From NCBI GenBank assembly GCA_013215655.1, contig JABSOX010000019.1:1-64000 (forward strand): a stretch of DNA of 64,000 bases. Direction: 5' to 3'. The notes below the pieces were generated by a model that ran no database searches, was not told the DNA's origin, and saw only the letters and a program-made list of their open reading frames with translations. The position numbers were made by a program, and so were the translations under genes. Numbering within the stretch: the stretch's first letter is position 1; each line of letters begins with the position of its first letter. The DNA is from Colwellia sp. GTDB taxonomy: Bacteria; Pseudomonadota; Gammaproteobacteria; Enterobacterales; Alteromonadaceae. Positions 27,901 to 36,629 of the stretch are shown piece by piece.

Positions 27901-29729
27901 GGAAAGTCAATATCACTTTGTACTGTAATTATTGGATGTTCAGTAATGTACTGCTGTTCTTCTGGGGTAAGATTTAGTGCAGCATTGTCTTTGTTTTTTA
28001 TTTGGTTTAACCATTTTTTTCTTAATGCAATCATTTGATATTCAGGAATTGTATCAATGGCTTTTTGAAAAATACTTGTTAAATGAATATTGTTTTTTAG
28101 TGTCGCAATACTTAGGGGTCTATTCGAGTAATTGAGTTCGGCTGAAAATGTAGTTAATTCAAGACCCGTATAGTAAAATTTTTCAATGTAGTAGCTGGCA
28201 ACTATATCATTTGATAAAAATATATCAGCGTCTTTAGATTTAATTGCCATTAGGGCTTGTTTTGTATTTTTAACGGTAATTATCGTTAATAAGGGGTATT
28301 TTTCTATGTATTTAGCTACAGATGCATAACCCTTTATTACTACAAGTTTCCTATTTTTAAATGAATCTCTTGATAAAGATGAAACTAACTCTCCTTTTCT
28401 TGTTATCGCTATATTATTTGGTTGAGCATAAGGTGTACTGAAATTTGCGTATTGCTGTCTATTTTCAGTTGCCGTTATATTCAACATGGCATCGATCTTC
28501 TTTTCTTTAAACATCCCCATATAGTCAAACCAAGATTTGTTTTGAATAAACCTTATTTTAATGCCCATTTTTTTAGCTAACATTTTAATGTAATCAATAC
28601 TGAAACCTACAGCTTCGCCCTTAATCATGAAGTTAAAAGGTGGGTAATCACTTTCATTTTGTACTGAGATGACAGAGTGGTTTGTTAAATAACGTATTTC
28701 TTTTTTTGTGAGTAGAGCTAACAATTCGCTGTCTATTGAATTGAGGTTGTCAGGTTTAATTAAAAAGTCATTTATTGGTCTCAGTTGCTTAATGGTTTTG
28801 TTGATTAATAATTTTTCAGAAATTATTTTAAGTTTATTTTTTTGTATTGAGCCTATCGGATATAGCTCTGACAACATCAACTTTTGAGTTTCAATCGCTT
28901 CATATTTGAGTGCTGCTGTTGATTTGTTTTGTTGATTATATTTACGTTTTATTAAGTTAATTATTTCAGTTGGATGTTTAATAGCATACTGCCAGCCTTT
29001 ATTTACTGCTTGCACAAAGTTTTTAACCAATAATGGGTTTTCTCTAGCAAACTTTCCTGTGGTAAAAAGGTTTAAATCTTGAGTGATCATACCAAATTGA
29101 CTGGGGTCATAAACTCGATAGGGGATATTGGATTGAGTTAATTCGTATGGCATATCAGTAATAAAAGCTAAAATTGCAGCGACTTTTTTATTTTTGAATA
29201 AATCAATTGAATCGTTAGCTTGGGTTGTTTTAATTTGTTTGAAATCGACATTATGTAAATTTAACATCTCTCTAATGCTGCCACGTTCAAGAAGCTTGTC
29301 TAAACCATGAATAGTTTCACCTTGTAATTGCTTCAATGATGTAATTTCTGGTTGTGTCACTAAAGTTAACGGACTCCTTTTAAAATAACTCGCTAGTAAC
29401 TTTACATCCTTGCCATCATGGTATGATTTTATTAAACCTGTTCCTGCTATTCCAAATTGAGCATTGTTTTCAAGAACACTATTAACATGGTTTACTTGTG
29501 GGCCATACTCAACAAATTTAACTTTTATTCCCTTTTTGTGAAAATAACCCTTTTCAATTGCAGCATAAAAACCAGCAAATTCAAATTGATGCTTCCAAAA
29601 TAGTTGTAATTTAACTTCAGTTAAAAGAGGTGTTTTTGCTAGTACTGTAGTTGCAGTACAAAATGAAAAAATAATAGGCAGAGCAACCAAACTTCGAAGT
29701 AATTTAAATAATATTTTTTGCAATACCAT
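24957..29729 (-). CDS. Giant hybrid sensor histidine kinase with five periplasmic binding domains
   Basis: A 1590-residue protein: signal peptide or anchor (1-32); NMT1/THI5-like domain (about 36-330, LQLFWKHQFEFAGFYAA ... GYFHKKGI); two canonical SBP_bac_3 domains (about 350-575 and 598-818, each with SDYPPFNF / IDFPPLNY and GFSIDYI / GHSIDFI openings); two divergent SBP-like domains (about 840-1060 and 1072-1285); one membrane helix (1297-1313); a coiled coil; HisKA with H1356 in GVAHEINNP; and HATPase (about 1480-1590: N box in NIIVNGCQAI, DNGGGMD, GSGTGLGMAI). It should sense several ligands and phosphorylate a response regulator elsewhere; none is adjacent and no receiver domain is fused. 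Confidence 0.9.
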   Translation of the reverse strand: MVLQKILFKLLRSLVALPIIFSFCTATTVLAKTPLLTEVKLQLFWKHQFEFAGFYAAIEKGYFHKKGIKVKFVEYGPQVNHVNSVLENNAQFGIAGTGLIKSYHDGKDVKLLASYFKRSPLTLVTQPEITSLKQLQGETIHGLDKLLERGSIREMLNLHNVDFKQIKTTQANDSIDLFKNKKVAAILAFITDMPYELTQSNIPYRVYDPSQFGMITQDLNLFTTGKFARENPLLVKNFVQAVNKGWQYAIKHPTEIINLIKRKYNQQNKSTAALKYEAIETQKLMLSELYPIGSIQKNKLKIISEKLLINKTIKQLRPINDFLIKPDNLNSIDSELLALLTKKEIRYLTNHSVISVQNESDYPPFNFMIKGEAVGFSIDYIKMLAKKMGIKIRFIQNKSWFDYMGMFKEKKIDAMLNITATENRQQYANFSTPYAQPNNIAITRKGELVSSLSRDSFKNRKLVVIKGYASVAKYIEKYPLLTIITVKNTKQALMAIKSKDADIFLSNDIVASYYIEKFYYTGLELTTFSAELNYSNRPLSIATLKNNIHLTSIFQKAIDTIPEYQMIALRKKWLNQIKNKDNAALNLTPEEQQYITEHPIITVQSDIDFPPLNYIKNGRPTGHSIDFINEISNISGLEIKFTKNRIWGENLKALNNKKLDAMVNIMDIESRQFYAAFTSPYMELTNLAVTRKSDQLDVVTTESISGKRIVITEGFAINQELIDNFPNSTFITVKGTFEALEAVSTNQGDIYFEAGIILQYYIENKFLANLQLIPIAKEVNLENYKYSLATHKDNPVLLSILQKSINVIPENKQIELRRKWFGYTENTNKNKLILTPVEQEYIRNSTVTLCRPRIKERSSSDIRLIDLLNKNIKLKIRVTQPTDWDSALQAINDKTCDFLTNITPSKKREKTLTFTPPYFIENMVIITKNEKAKVRDLSEHLKESFVVRKSTIIVERLKQSYPEISLIEVSNIDDAFDLIENKKVFGLIYTKSHAQKLLNIYSESSLKVNNQLREVFDELQTIATHKDNKLLHGILSKAVNAADKDELRKLIISAAQPEQQKIIFSPTETSLIKSREVIWCRSDIAEAWWFELMPYLIQSTEIQLIRSKETSWQEAFVGLKNGTCDILPGITATDARKKEMLFTPTFYQEERVIVTTENQMFITNIENHLDKELVILRGDLLVEQLKAEYPNIKLKLVNHQLDGLQLVQENKAFAYIGSITNTINIINRFALNNLKISGRLTDKFNDVWAFATRKNDKHLHAIFSKIIQVADKKKVREIITNQFAVKYEKGFDYQLFWKLLLIASIILIAIMYWNRRLTALNNQLKEANDFAEEAQKTILTQEKMSSLGTLTAGVAHEINNPVNFTHAAVYMMREEIDEIKSFLKQLAGGDDADEEVLQSFENKFTKLIELTHTATEGTKRIKTIVSDLRLFSRFDKTEQENIELSTIINSTIHLVKTQYDGINIETSFSDVPTINCFPSKLSQVFMNIIVNGCQAIESQKSIDPQHSGKITAAMKIKEQQIQISFTDNGGGMDEKTLLKVFDPFFTTKDVGSGTGLGMAISFGIVEEHGGIIEIESTLHAGSTITIYLPI

Positions 29730-29972
29730 TTCCCTTAAACTGCATTGTATTTATTGAATATTTTATTACAGATTTGTTGCATGTAATTCTAGGAGATAAA
29801 AATAATAAGTGCCATTTTCGTCATGCTTTTATGAAATCGAGTGGATAAAAAAATGAGTTTTGGATAAAAATGGCAATGACATATTTTGTTACGCCATTTT
29901 ATTTTGGTTTTGCGACGGTATTTTTATCTTTTACATCTTCTTAATTAGATAATAATTATAAGGTGTTAAATT

Positions 29973-32198
29973 TTGAAAAAAACAATCGTCGCTTTAACAT
30001 GTTCTGCTACTTTGATTATGACCAACAATACATTTGCCATTAATATTGATGGTGTCTTAAATGAAAGTGAGTGGCAGAGCGCACAAGTCATAAAAGATTT
30101 TGTTATCACCAGTCCTTTTGCTTTAAGTACTCCTGAATACCAAACAGAAGTACGGGTATTTACTGATGAAAAGGGGATTTATTTTGGCTTTACCAATACT
30201 CAGCCAAAAATTACACAATTAAGTGAGCGTGTTGCTCGTGATGGTTATATAGAGGCCGATTATAATAAAATCACTATTGATTTTGATAATACGGGGTTAG
30301 CGGCTTATACCTTTTCTATTGCTAATGGTGGTTCTATTAATGATGGCGTTATTCGTGATGAAAACTCTTTATCTTTGGAGTGGAATGGCGTTTGGTACGC
30401 AAAAACATCGTCAGATGAAAACCATTGGGTTAGTGAAGTTCATATTCCTTGGGATATCGCACCTATGGTATCCATTAATAAAAAGCTTAGAGAAATAGGA
30501 CTACATGTTGAAAGGAATGTAGCGAGTTTATCTAAAACATATTCTCATTCTCCTATTCATAAAAGTAAACAGCGTTATCTATCTGATTTTTCAACAATAG
30601 CCATTAAAGATCACGCAGGTTCATCTTTGCAAACCTTTGGTTATATCACTACAAGGAATGATCGAGTAGCCGATAAAACCAGTTTTGATGCAGGGTTTGA
30701 TATTTTTTGGAAACCCAATAGCCATCAACAACTAAGTTTGGCTATAAATCCCGATTTTGGCCATGTTGAAAGTGATAATTTAGTGGTTAACTTTTCTCCA
30801 ACAGAAACCTTCTTTTCAGAAAATCGTGCTTTCTTCACCGAAAATCAATCACTTTTTGATATGAGAGGTGCTGACTCTTTACGTTTAATTCATACCCGCA
30901 GAATTGGTGGTGCACCTGATATAGGTGATGCTATTGGCGCCGATATTAAAGGTGCGGTTAAATTTACCCGTGTTGGCGATGATGTTAACTATGGTTTTTT
31001 CTCAGCGATAGAAGATGGTGATAGTATTGCTAATGGACGTAAATATTATGCAACACGTGCAATGCGTAAAACAGATAATTATAACGTAGGTTATTTATTG
31101 ACCTACACCGATAGAGAAGATATTAATCGCAATGCTTTAGTACAAGCTATTGATTATGGGTATGATTTTTCGCAAGTATTGAAGTTAAGTGGTCAGTTAA
31201 TTCATAGTCGAATAGAGACAAGTAATACTGACTCTTATGACAGTGCTGCTTGGTTTGAGCTTGAACATCAACTTTCTGAGAACTGGGAACAGTCTTTTAA
31301 AGCCGCTTATTATGGTGATAAGTTTGAAGTGAACGATTTAGGTTTTTTACCTCGTAATGATTTAACCAGTTATTACTATAAAAACAGCATTAAGAATCCA
31401 AAATTTAATGAAAATAGTATGGTTAAACAACACTCCATGACTTTCGATATCACTCATAAACGAAATCACTCGGGGATAGAGTTAATCACTAAAACAAGCT
31501 TTAATGATGTTTGGTCTTTTAAAGATACCTCAAGTATCCAATGGACATTAACATTAGACAAAGCAGGGCATGACGACTTATTAACCCGCGGTAATGATGT
31601 GGTTAATTTAGATAAAGGTTTTGACTTAGATGTACTTTATTTTGGTCAAAGCACCAGTAAATTTAGATACCATATTCATAATACTATTTTTGACCGCACG
31701 GTGAGTGGTAAAGGCTTTTCACTTCATGCCCATCCAAGTTATCGCTTTACTGATAATTACATATTAACTACAGGCATTTGGTATCAACAAAGTGATAATT
31801 GGCTTATTTGGAAAAATGGCAATCAGCTCAATGCTTTTGATAAAAAATCGTTAACGGCAAGAGTTAACTTTGATGCCATCATTGATGATAAACAAGATGT
31901 TAGTATTAAGTTTGAATGGATAGCCTTACGAGCAAAAGGAAAAAATGTTTATGACGTTGCTGATAATGGTAACTTAAATAAACAAGCTCAAATAGCCAAT
32001 GACTTTAGTTTGTCTGATGTTGCCATGCAAATACGTTATCGTTATGAAATAGCACCGTTATCAAATGTTTATTTAGTTTATAGTCGCGGCGGCAGTACGA
32101 ATATAAATGAAGATAAACCATTTAGTTCATTGTTTAGTCCGGGATGGGATAAACGAGATGGTGACAATTTATCACTAAAAGTACGCTACCAGTTTTAA
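29973..32198 (+). CDS. DUF5916 protein with CBM9-like N-terminal domain
   Basis: A 741-residue protein starting with TTG (GGTG upstream); signal peptide 1-23 (ending TFA). Residues 25-205 resemble the carbohydrate-binding family-9-like domain (IDGVLNESEWQSAQVIKDF, GIYFGFTNTQP). The remainder matches DUF5916: FFSENRAFFTENQSLF, RRIGGAPDIGDAIGADIKGAVKFT, and many alternating-hydrophobic strands ending in YQF, consistent with an outer-membrane barrel. Transport or surface binding of a carbohydrate is plausible but unproven. It is divergent from the giant kinase, which may regulate it. Confidence 0.75.
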   Translation: MKKTIVALTCSATLIMTNNTFAINIDGVLNESEWQSAQVIKDFVITSPFALSTPEYQTEVRVFTDEKGIYFGFTNTQPKITQLSERVARDGYIEADYNKITIDFDNTGLAAYTFSIANGGSINDGVIRDENSLSLEWNGVWYAKTSSDENHWVSEVHIPWDIAPMVSINKKLREIGLHVERNVASLSKTYSHSPIHKSKQRYLSDFSTIAIKDHAGSSLQTFGYITTRNDRVADKTSFDAGFDIFWKPNSHQQLSLAINPDFGHVESDNLVVNFSPTETFFSENRAFFTENQSLFDMRGADSLRLIHTRRIGGAPDIGDAIGADIKGAVKFTRVGDDVNYGFFSAIEDGDSIANGRKYYATRAMRKTDNYNVGYLLTYTDREDINRNALVQAIDYGYDFSQVLKLSGQLIHSRIETSNTDSYDSAAWFELEHQLSENWEQSFKAAYYGDKFEVNDLGFLPRNDLTSYYYKNSIKNPKFNENSMVKQHSMTFDITHKRNHSGIELITKTSFNDVWSFKDTSSIQWTLTLDKAGHDDLLTRGNDVVNLDKGFDLDVLYFGQSTSKFRYHIHNTIFDRTVSGKGFSLHAHPSYRFTDNYILTTGIWYQQSDNWLIWKNGNQLNAFDKKSLTARVNFDAIIDDKQDVSIKFEWIALRAKGKNVYDVADNGNLNKQAQIANDFSLSDVAMQIRYRYEIAPLSNVYLVYSRGGSTNINEDKPFSSLFSPGWDKRDGDNLSLKVRYQF

Positions 32199-32220
32199 CT
32201 ATTCACACGATCTAAAGAGA

Positions 32221-32250
32221 GATACTGGTGCTTTTACTAGTATCTTTTAT
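32221..32250 (+). terminator. Intrinsic terminator after DUF5916 gene
   Basis: GATACTGGT / ACTAGTATC pair with one mismatch around GCTTTT and are followed by TTTTATT. It lies 23 bases past the DUF5916 stop. Confidence 0.6.
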
Positions 32251-32417
32251 TAGGCATTTTTCCATGCTCTAGCGATTTCTTCGCTTTCAAAATATTCAAT
32301 ATCCCCAGCATCATCATTTGATATTTCAAAATATGTTTTGTACATATTTGTTAGACCTTTCATCGCTTGTGTAATTAAATTAATTAGGCTCCCATAATTA
32401 AATTTCACTGCCTGCAT
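32250..32417 (-). CDS. Small hypothetical protein, possible cassette gene
   Basis: A 55-residue ORF starting MQAVKFNYGSLINLITQAMK and ending IEYFESEEIARAWKNA. It has balanced amphipathic composition and a GGA five bases before ATG, and it sits directly downstream of an attC crossover in the same orientation. This placement suggests a cassette ORF. No family recognised; no attC follows it. Confidence 0.4.
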   Translation of the reverse strand: MQAVKFNYGSLINLITQAMKGLTNMYKTYFEISNDDAGDIEYFESEEIARAWKNA

Positions 32418-32456
32418 TATCCATAAATAATATTTTTATATGACGAGAATGATTAT

Positions 32457-32535
32457 ATTCAACGCCAATAAGAGGCTGATAATAGTTTGATTAAATGTTA
32501 AGCGAATAGTTTGCTGTTTTTAGTCCTTATTAATT
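32457..32535 (-). repeat. Solitary attC site
   Basis: On the minus strand TTAATAAGGACTAAAAACAG ... CAAACTATTATCAGCCTCTTA, then GGCGTTGAA. It aligns along its length with the attC at 43025-43118. The stop codon of the P-loop kinase gene lies inside its 5' end, as is usual for cassettes. Confidence 0.65.
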
Positions 32536-33065
32536 GACTTGTATGCCTTAGGTTTCACATTTGTTTCAACAAACGTATTTAACTCAGCAATCGACCGAAT
32601 CACATATAAAGATTTGTTCGTAGATATCTCTTCTAATTTTTGTAAAAAGTTATCATTCCAAAATTTTGGACAAAGTTTTAACACTTTATAGCTTTGTAAC
32701 GTTCCTTTTAAAATTGAACACCCATCTGGCCAACCTTCAGGCTTAACAAGCAAGCCTTTTAGAAAACGCTTTGTCACCAAGTAATAACTGACAAAATAAG
32801 ATAAGTCTATATAAACTAAGGTATCAGCCACAGCTAGTCGTTTATTAAATGGTTCTATTAGATCAAAGCCATCAATGATCCAACTATCAGAGGATAGTAT
32901 CTTTCCATGTTCCTTGTCGTACGTTTTTCGATCTACCAGATCGCCATTTTTTTTATACAGCATTGAATCTAATTGATGCAATGGTATGTCTGTTGCGGAT
33001 GACAGATTTTTACTTAACGTAGACTTACCACTACCAGGTTTACCAAAAACTGCTATTTTTTTCAT
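32520..33065 (-). CDS. FlaR-like P-loop nucleotide kinase (cassette gene)
   Basis: A 181-residue protein; start at 33065 because GGAGGT lies 3 bases before ATG, while a 10-codon longer frame has no support. Walker A is FGKPGSGKST (about 7-16), followed by HQLDSMLYKKNG and WIIDGFD, the pattern of the adenylate-kinase-like 'DNA topology modulation FlaR' group. The name is historical; the activity is probably phosphotransfer to a nucleotide or small molecule. Its stop overlaps an attC, so it is or was a mobile cassette. Confidence 0.75.
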   Translation of the reverse strand: MKKIAVFGKPGSGKSTLSKNLSSATDIPLHQLDSMLYKKNGDLVDRKTYDKEHGKILSSDSWIIDGFDLIEPFNKRLAVADTLVYIDLSYFVSYYLVTKRFLKGLLVKPEGWPDGCSILKGTLQSYKVLKLCPKFWNDNFLQKLEEISTNKSLYVIRSIAELNTFVETNVKPKAYKSINKD

Positions 33066-33108
33066 ACTACCTCCATTAACTGAGACTAATCCCATGAGGC
33101 AGAAATAG

Positions 33109-33132
33109 AAAACCCGCCTCTTGGGCGGGTTT
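33109..33132 (-). terminator. Intrinsic terminator
   Basis: AAACCCGCC-TCTT-GGCGGGTTT (minus-strand reading AAACCCGCCCAAGAGGCGGGTTTTCTATTTC) is a strong GC stem with a T-rich tail. It sits directly after the outer-membrane-protein fragment and probably belonged to that gene; it now ends transcripts from rnhA. Confidence 0.75.
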
Positions 33133-33138
33133 GATAAA

Positions 33139-33243
33139 TTAAAAACGCATCAATAATCCCACCATTCCTATGGAATGATGATAATTCGAGCTATCTGTTG
33201 CGTAAAATTTATATTCATTTGTCCATCCTGCTAGAAGAGCATA
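33139..33243 (-). pseudogene. C-terminal fragment of an outer-membrane barrel protein
   Basis: The open frame reads YALLAGWTNEYKFYATDSSN, then YHHSIGMVGLLMRF-stop. The last strand ending in R-F is the classic outer-membrane-barrel C-terminus recognised by BamA. An in-frame stop lies immediately upstream and no start codon fits, so only the final 34 codons remain, followed by their terminator. It lies between rnhA and the cassette kinase gene. Confidence 0.5.
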
Positions 33244-33256
33244 TTAATGTCAATTA

Positions 33257-34063
33257 CTAATCAGATGTCATCGCTAATACAGTAGGAATATCAAGGGTTT
33301 TGGTATAAGCAACAAAACCTACTTCGCGTTGTGTTCTGGCAAGTACCGCCATGCGATCTGATAACTCATTACCTTCAATATTGGCATGACCTTTAACATG
33401 AGCAATGGTTAAATTTGTTTTGAGTTGTTCATATAGTGCAAAGCCTTCCTGGATAATTTCAAGGTTTTTAATCTCTTCACCTTTGCCACGTGTCCAACCT
33501 TTATTCTTCCAGCCTTTAGCCCATTTAGTTATACAATCAATGGAGTATTTTGAATCTGACAATACCTTTACGGTTTGCCCTTTCGCAATATAAGGTTTAG
33601 CAAAACGAAAAGCTTCCAAAAGGCCATTTAACTCTGCGGTATTATTGGTGCCTTTTGCTTGATGAAGGCCAAACCACAGCTCTTTTAAAACATCGAGATG
33701 ATATACCGCCATACCGGTGCCAGACTTTCCTGGATTGGGTGAGCAAGCACCATCACAATAAATATTAATATCAGCGCTATTCCTTGACGTTGTTGTGGTA
33801 GCTGCTTTTGAATAACTTGGTTTACTAGCAGCTTTTACATTTGAGCTACTGGTATTTGCACCGACACCTGAGCTTTTAGCGAGAGAGCGGTTCATCAATG
33901 CTTTAGTATAAGTGGATTGAAAAGCACTTTCAGCCTCAGCTTTTGAGGGAAAGCCCATAAACTGGGCATCCGAACGTCCTGCCGTTAATGCTTGCACAGT
34001 TGACCAAGTATCAAAAACACCTGTTTGTTTACCTTTCCAGACTACGTAATATTTTTTACTCAT
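33257..34063 (-). CDS. Ribonuclease HI with N-terminal viroplasmin-like domain
   Basis: A 268-residue enzyme. Residues 1-50 form the hybrid-binding/viroplasmin domain (KYYVVWKGKQTGVFDTWSTVQALTAG). A low-complexity serine-rich linker (60-97) is followed by the RNase H fold with all catalytic acids: D104 (CDGACSPNPG), E144 (TAELNGL), D170 (SDSKYSID) and D236 (NELSDRMAV). It cuts RNA in RNA-DNA hybrids. This eukaryote-like form usually coexists with the short housekeeping rnhA, which is not in the window. Confidence 0.9.
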   Translation of the reverse strand: MSKKYYVVWKGKQTGVFDTWSTVQALTAGRSDAQFMGFPSKAEAESAFQSTYTKALMNRSLAKSSGVGANTSSSNVKAASKPSYSKAATTTTSRNSADINIYCDGACSPNPGKSGTGMAVYHLDVLKELWFGLHQAKGTNNTAELNGLLEAFRFAKPYIAKGQTVKVLSDSKYSIDCITKWAKGWKNKGWTRGKGEEIKNLEIIQEGFALYEQLKTNLTIAHVKGHANIEGNELSDRMAVLARTQREVGFVAYTKTLDIPTVLAMTSD

Positions 34064-34098
34064 TAAGTTTCTTTTTGTTAGAGGTTAATCGGTTGAAT

Positions 34099-36348
34099 TT
34101 ATTGTCGTGTGGTTCTATGGATATCACCTTCACGAGATTTAAGTTCGCTAATGATAATACCTGCATCACTGATATCATAGCCATAATTGTCATCAATAAT
34201 AATGCTTTTAGGTTTATTACTTTTGCTTAATGGTTGTGACTTATTCAAACTCTTTAGTGGGACGATATTTAATCGTTTCTTACCTTGATGATCATTTATA
34301 AAGTAAAAGTGATCATCGTGTATTTTTAATTGGCGATACTCACTATCAAGAGCAATAACGTCAACTTGATTCGCTGCAATTTTATTTGTTTCAAATTTGT
34401 TGTTGGTTGTTAATAATGAGGTAGCAACTTTGTAAACATTTTTTTTATCTTGAGCTTTTGACAAATAGACAAAGGCAACATTTTTAACATCACTAATCGC
34501 TTTACTCCATTGTTGATCCATTTTTGTACTTTTTTCGTTTTCAACATCATAAATCGTTAGTTGGTTTTTACCTTCATGACGTAAGGTTAAGGCAATTAAC
34601 TTCGGTGATAACCAATTTGCCGCGGTTAAGTGATCCTCGCTGCTATAAATAAGGTATTCATCTAGTGATTTAATCGACGTTTTATCTTTCATTAATTGCT
34701 GCAAGGGTAATTTCCATACTTTATTATGATTAGTTAACAGTAAAAATTGATCGTCGGCAGAAACTTCAATATGACGAAATATCATGTATTGATTAAGCTG
34801 CGATAATATACGTGATTCTCCAGTACGATAATTTCCATAATACAGTTGGCTTTTACCACTACGTTTTGAAACAAAGATATAATACTCACTTTGATGCAGC
34901 AGGGCAGGTAAAATATCATAAACAATCGAGTGACCAAGTTTTGAGTTATCATTTTGACCTGTTAGCCATCGATTGTTGTAATTTGTGGTTCTGGTGGAAA
35001 ACAAAATACTGTTTTTATCTTTAATTAGAGACATATCTCCAGATAAATATTCTGAAACACTGACCAGTGTTTGCTGATCGCTACCATTTAAATGACTGCT
35101 AATTATTTGGTGAGAGGGTGGCGGGGCATGATACAAAACCTTCACTGAGTCATGGTACCAGATAGCTTCATTAACAAAATAATTGAACTTTTTATGTGCT
35201 TCTATTTTTTGGTTTGTTAAATCAAGTGTAAATAACTGAGTATGATAGTTTTTATCAGAGCGCATGATCAGAAGTTTTTCACCGTTTGGCGAAATATCAA
35301 TATCGTGATTTCCTAAACCTAATGGCTCAGGTTGGTTAATGACATAATGAGTGGCTGTTTTTATATCAAATTTATATATTTGAGCGGGCTGAAAATCTTC
35401 TTTCTGTACAGAGTAATAAAATTGATGATTTTGCTTATGGTATTTTATATTGAGCAACTTACCATCACTACAATCAAATAACGATTCAATATTACCCAGC
35501 TTTCTCTTTGATAACCATTGGGCTTGATACAACTGACACTCTTCTTTATTACCACCAATAAAAAAGAGAGATTGATTTTTGTCATTTCGATTGTCAGCTT
35601 GGTTGTCGCTTGTGATCAACCAAGAAATTCTCATATCTCCATTATCAACCTTATACTCTTGATTGGAGTCTAAGTCTTTTCGCCATAATAACGTTGTATT
35701 GTTGTTTGGATCTTTTTTAAGAAAAAGTAGAAAATTCTCAGCGTTGTTTATTAATGGAGAATACTCGATACCTTGCTGTCGTGTGAGCTCTAACGTATGG
35801 GTATTAGTTGTCGGAATTGTTGGCTCTGATCTAAAAGTAAACATTAATAAAAAGCAGGCAATTACCAAGAAAAATACAAGATACGAGGTTAATAGTGAGC
35901 TTTTCTTTTTGAGTGGCAATGATGGTGTTTGTTTAACCTCATTGAAGCAGTGTTCATCCGTTACTTCGGTTTGAGCTTCTATATGTATTTCATTTGAGCT
36001 AAAGCTTTTTGTTTGGGGTTTATCTTCATCTTCATTGATGTAATTAACAGAACATATCAATCGATAACCTCGTTTAGGTACCGTTTGTAAGTATTGAGGC
36101 TTTCTGGGATCGTCTGCTAATAACTTCCTTAAATTAGCGATCATTTTGTTAATAGCATTATCAGTAACAACACCACCTTGCCAAATTTGTTCTAATATTT
36201 CTTGACGACTTATGATCCTATTGGGGCTATCACAAAATAATAATAAGAGTTCTAGTAGCTTAGGCTCAATAGCGACTTCTTCACTATTTATTATTATGGT
36301 TGAGAGTTCCTTGTTTAGAACAAAGTCTCCCAATTGAATCATTTGCAT
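34099..36348 (-). CDS. CadC-like transmembrane transcriptional regulator
   Basis: A 749-residue protein. Residues 5-100 are an OmpR/CadC-type winged helix (LLELLLLFCDSPNRIISRQEILEQIW, then a VPKRGYRL wing). A cytoplasmic linker leads to one membrane helix (152-171). The remaining 570 residues are periplasmic and read as WD40/TolB-like beta-propeller repeats (for example YDISPNGEKLLIMRSDKNYHTQLFTLD-like blades). Such one-component regulators bind DNA from the membrane. It is divergent from xdhC, and the shared 280-base gap makes that operon a possible target. Confidence 0.8.
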   Translation of the reverse strand: MQMIQLGDFVLNKELSTIIINSEEVAIEPKLLELLLLFCDSPNRIISRQEILEQIWQGGVVTDNAINKMIANLRKLLADDPRKPQYLQTVPKRGYRLICSVNYINEDEDKPQTKSFSSNEIHIEAQTEVTDEHCFNEVKQTPSLPLKKKSSLLTSYLVFFLVIACFLLMFTFRSEPTIPTTNTHTLELTRQQGIEYSPLINNAENFLLFLKKDPNNNTTLLWRKDLDSNQEYKVDNGDMRISWLITSDNQADNRNDKNQSLFFIGGNKEECQLYQAQWLSKRKLGNIESLFDCSDGKLLNIKYHKQNHQFYYSVQKEDFQPAQIYKFDIKTATHYVINQPEPLGLGNHDIDISPNGEKLLIMRSDKNYHTQLFTLDLTNQKIEAHKKFNYFVNEAIWYHDSVKVLYHAPPPSHQIISSHLNGSDQQTLVSVSEYLSGDMSLIKDKNSILFSTRTTNYNNRWLTGQNDNSKLGHSIVYDILPALLHQSEYYIFVSKRSGKSQLYYGNYRTGESRILSQLNQYMIFRHIEVSADDQFLLLTNHNKVWKLPLQQLMKDKTSIKSLDEYLIYSSEDHLTAANWLSPKLIALTLRHEGKNQLTIYDVENEKSTKMDQQWSKAISDVKNVAFVYLSKAQDKKNVYKVATSLLTTNNKFETNKIAANQVDVIALDSEYRQLKIHDDHFYFINDHQGKKRLNIVPLKSLNKSQPLSKSNKPKSIIIDDNYGYDISDAGIIISELKSREGDIHRTTRQ

Positions 36349-36629
36349 ATTATGTGAGTTGTCTGAACGTTAAAAGTTATCGAACACATAGCTTATCAAG
36401 TTACGCTATCGATAAAAAGTGGCATTATCTTTAATGATGAAACATTATATTACAAATGCCATCACTACAAGCTTCTCCATATAACACTAAGTTATTTAAG
36501 AAGTTTTTCATCAAGTTTCCTTTCATCACCTTTTATTCACATTTTTTCCTCGTTCCTTCATTTTTTGTTTGATCAAATTTATTAATGTGCAGAAGTAATA
36601 ACAATATTGTTTTTGGAGGGGGAGGAGCT

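Noticed and set aside
24926-29904. Similar 24-mers (ATATTTTGTTGCGGC / ATATTTTGTTACGCC) flanking the giant kinase gene
   Set aside because: The match is imperfect and AT-rich, with no terminal inverted repeats or transposase, so it is not evidence that the gene is a mobile unit.
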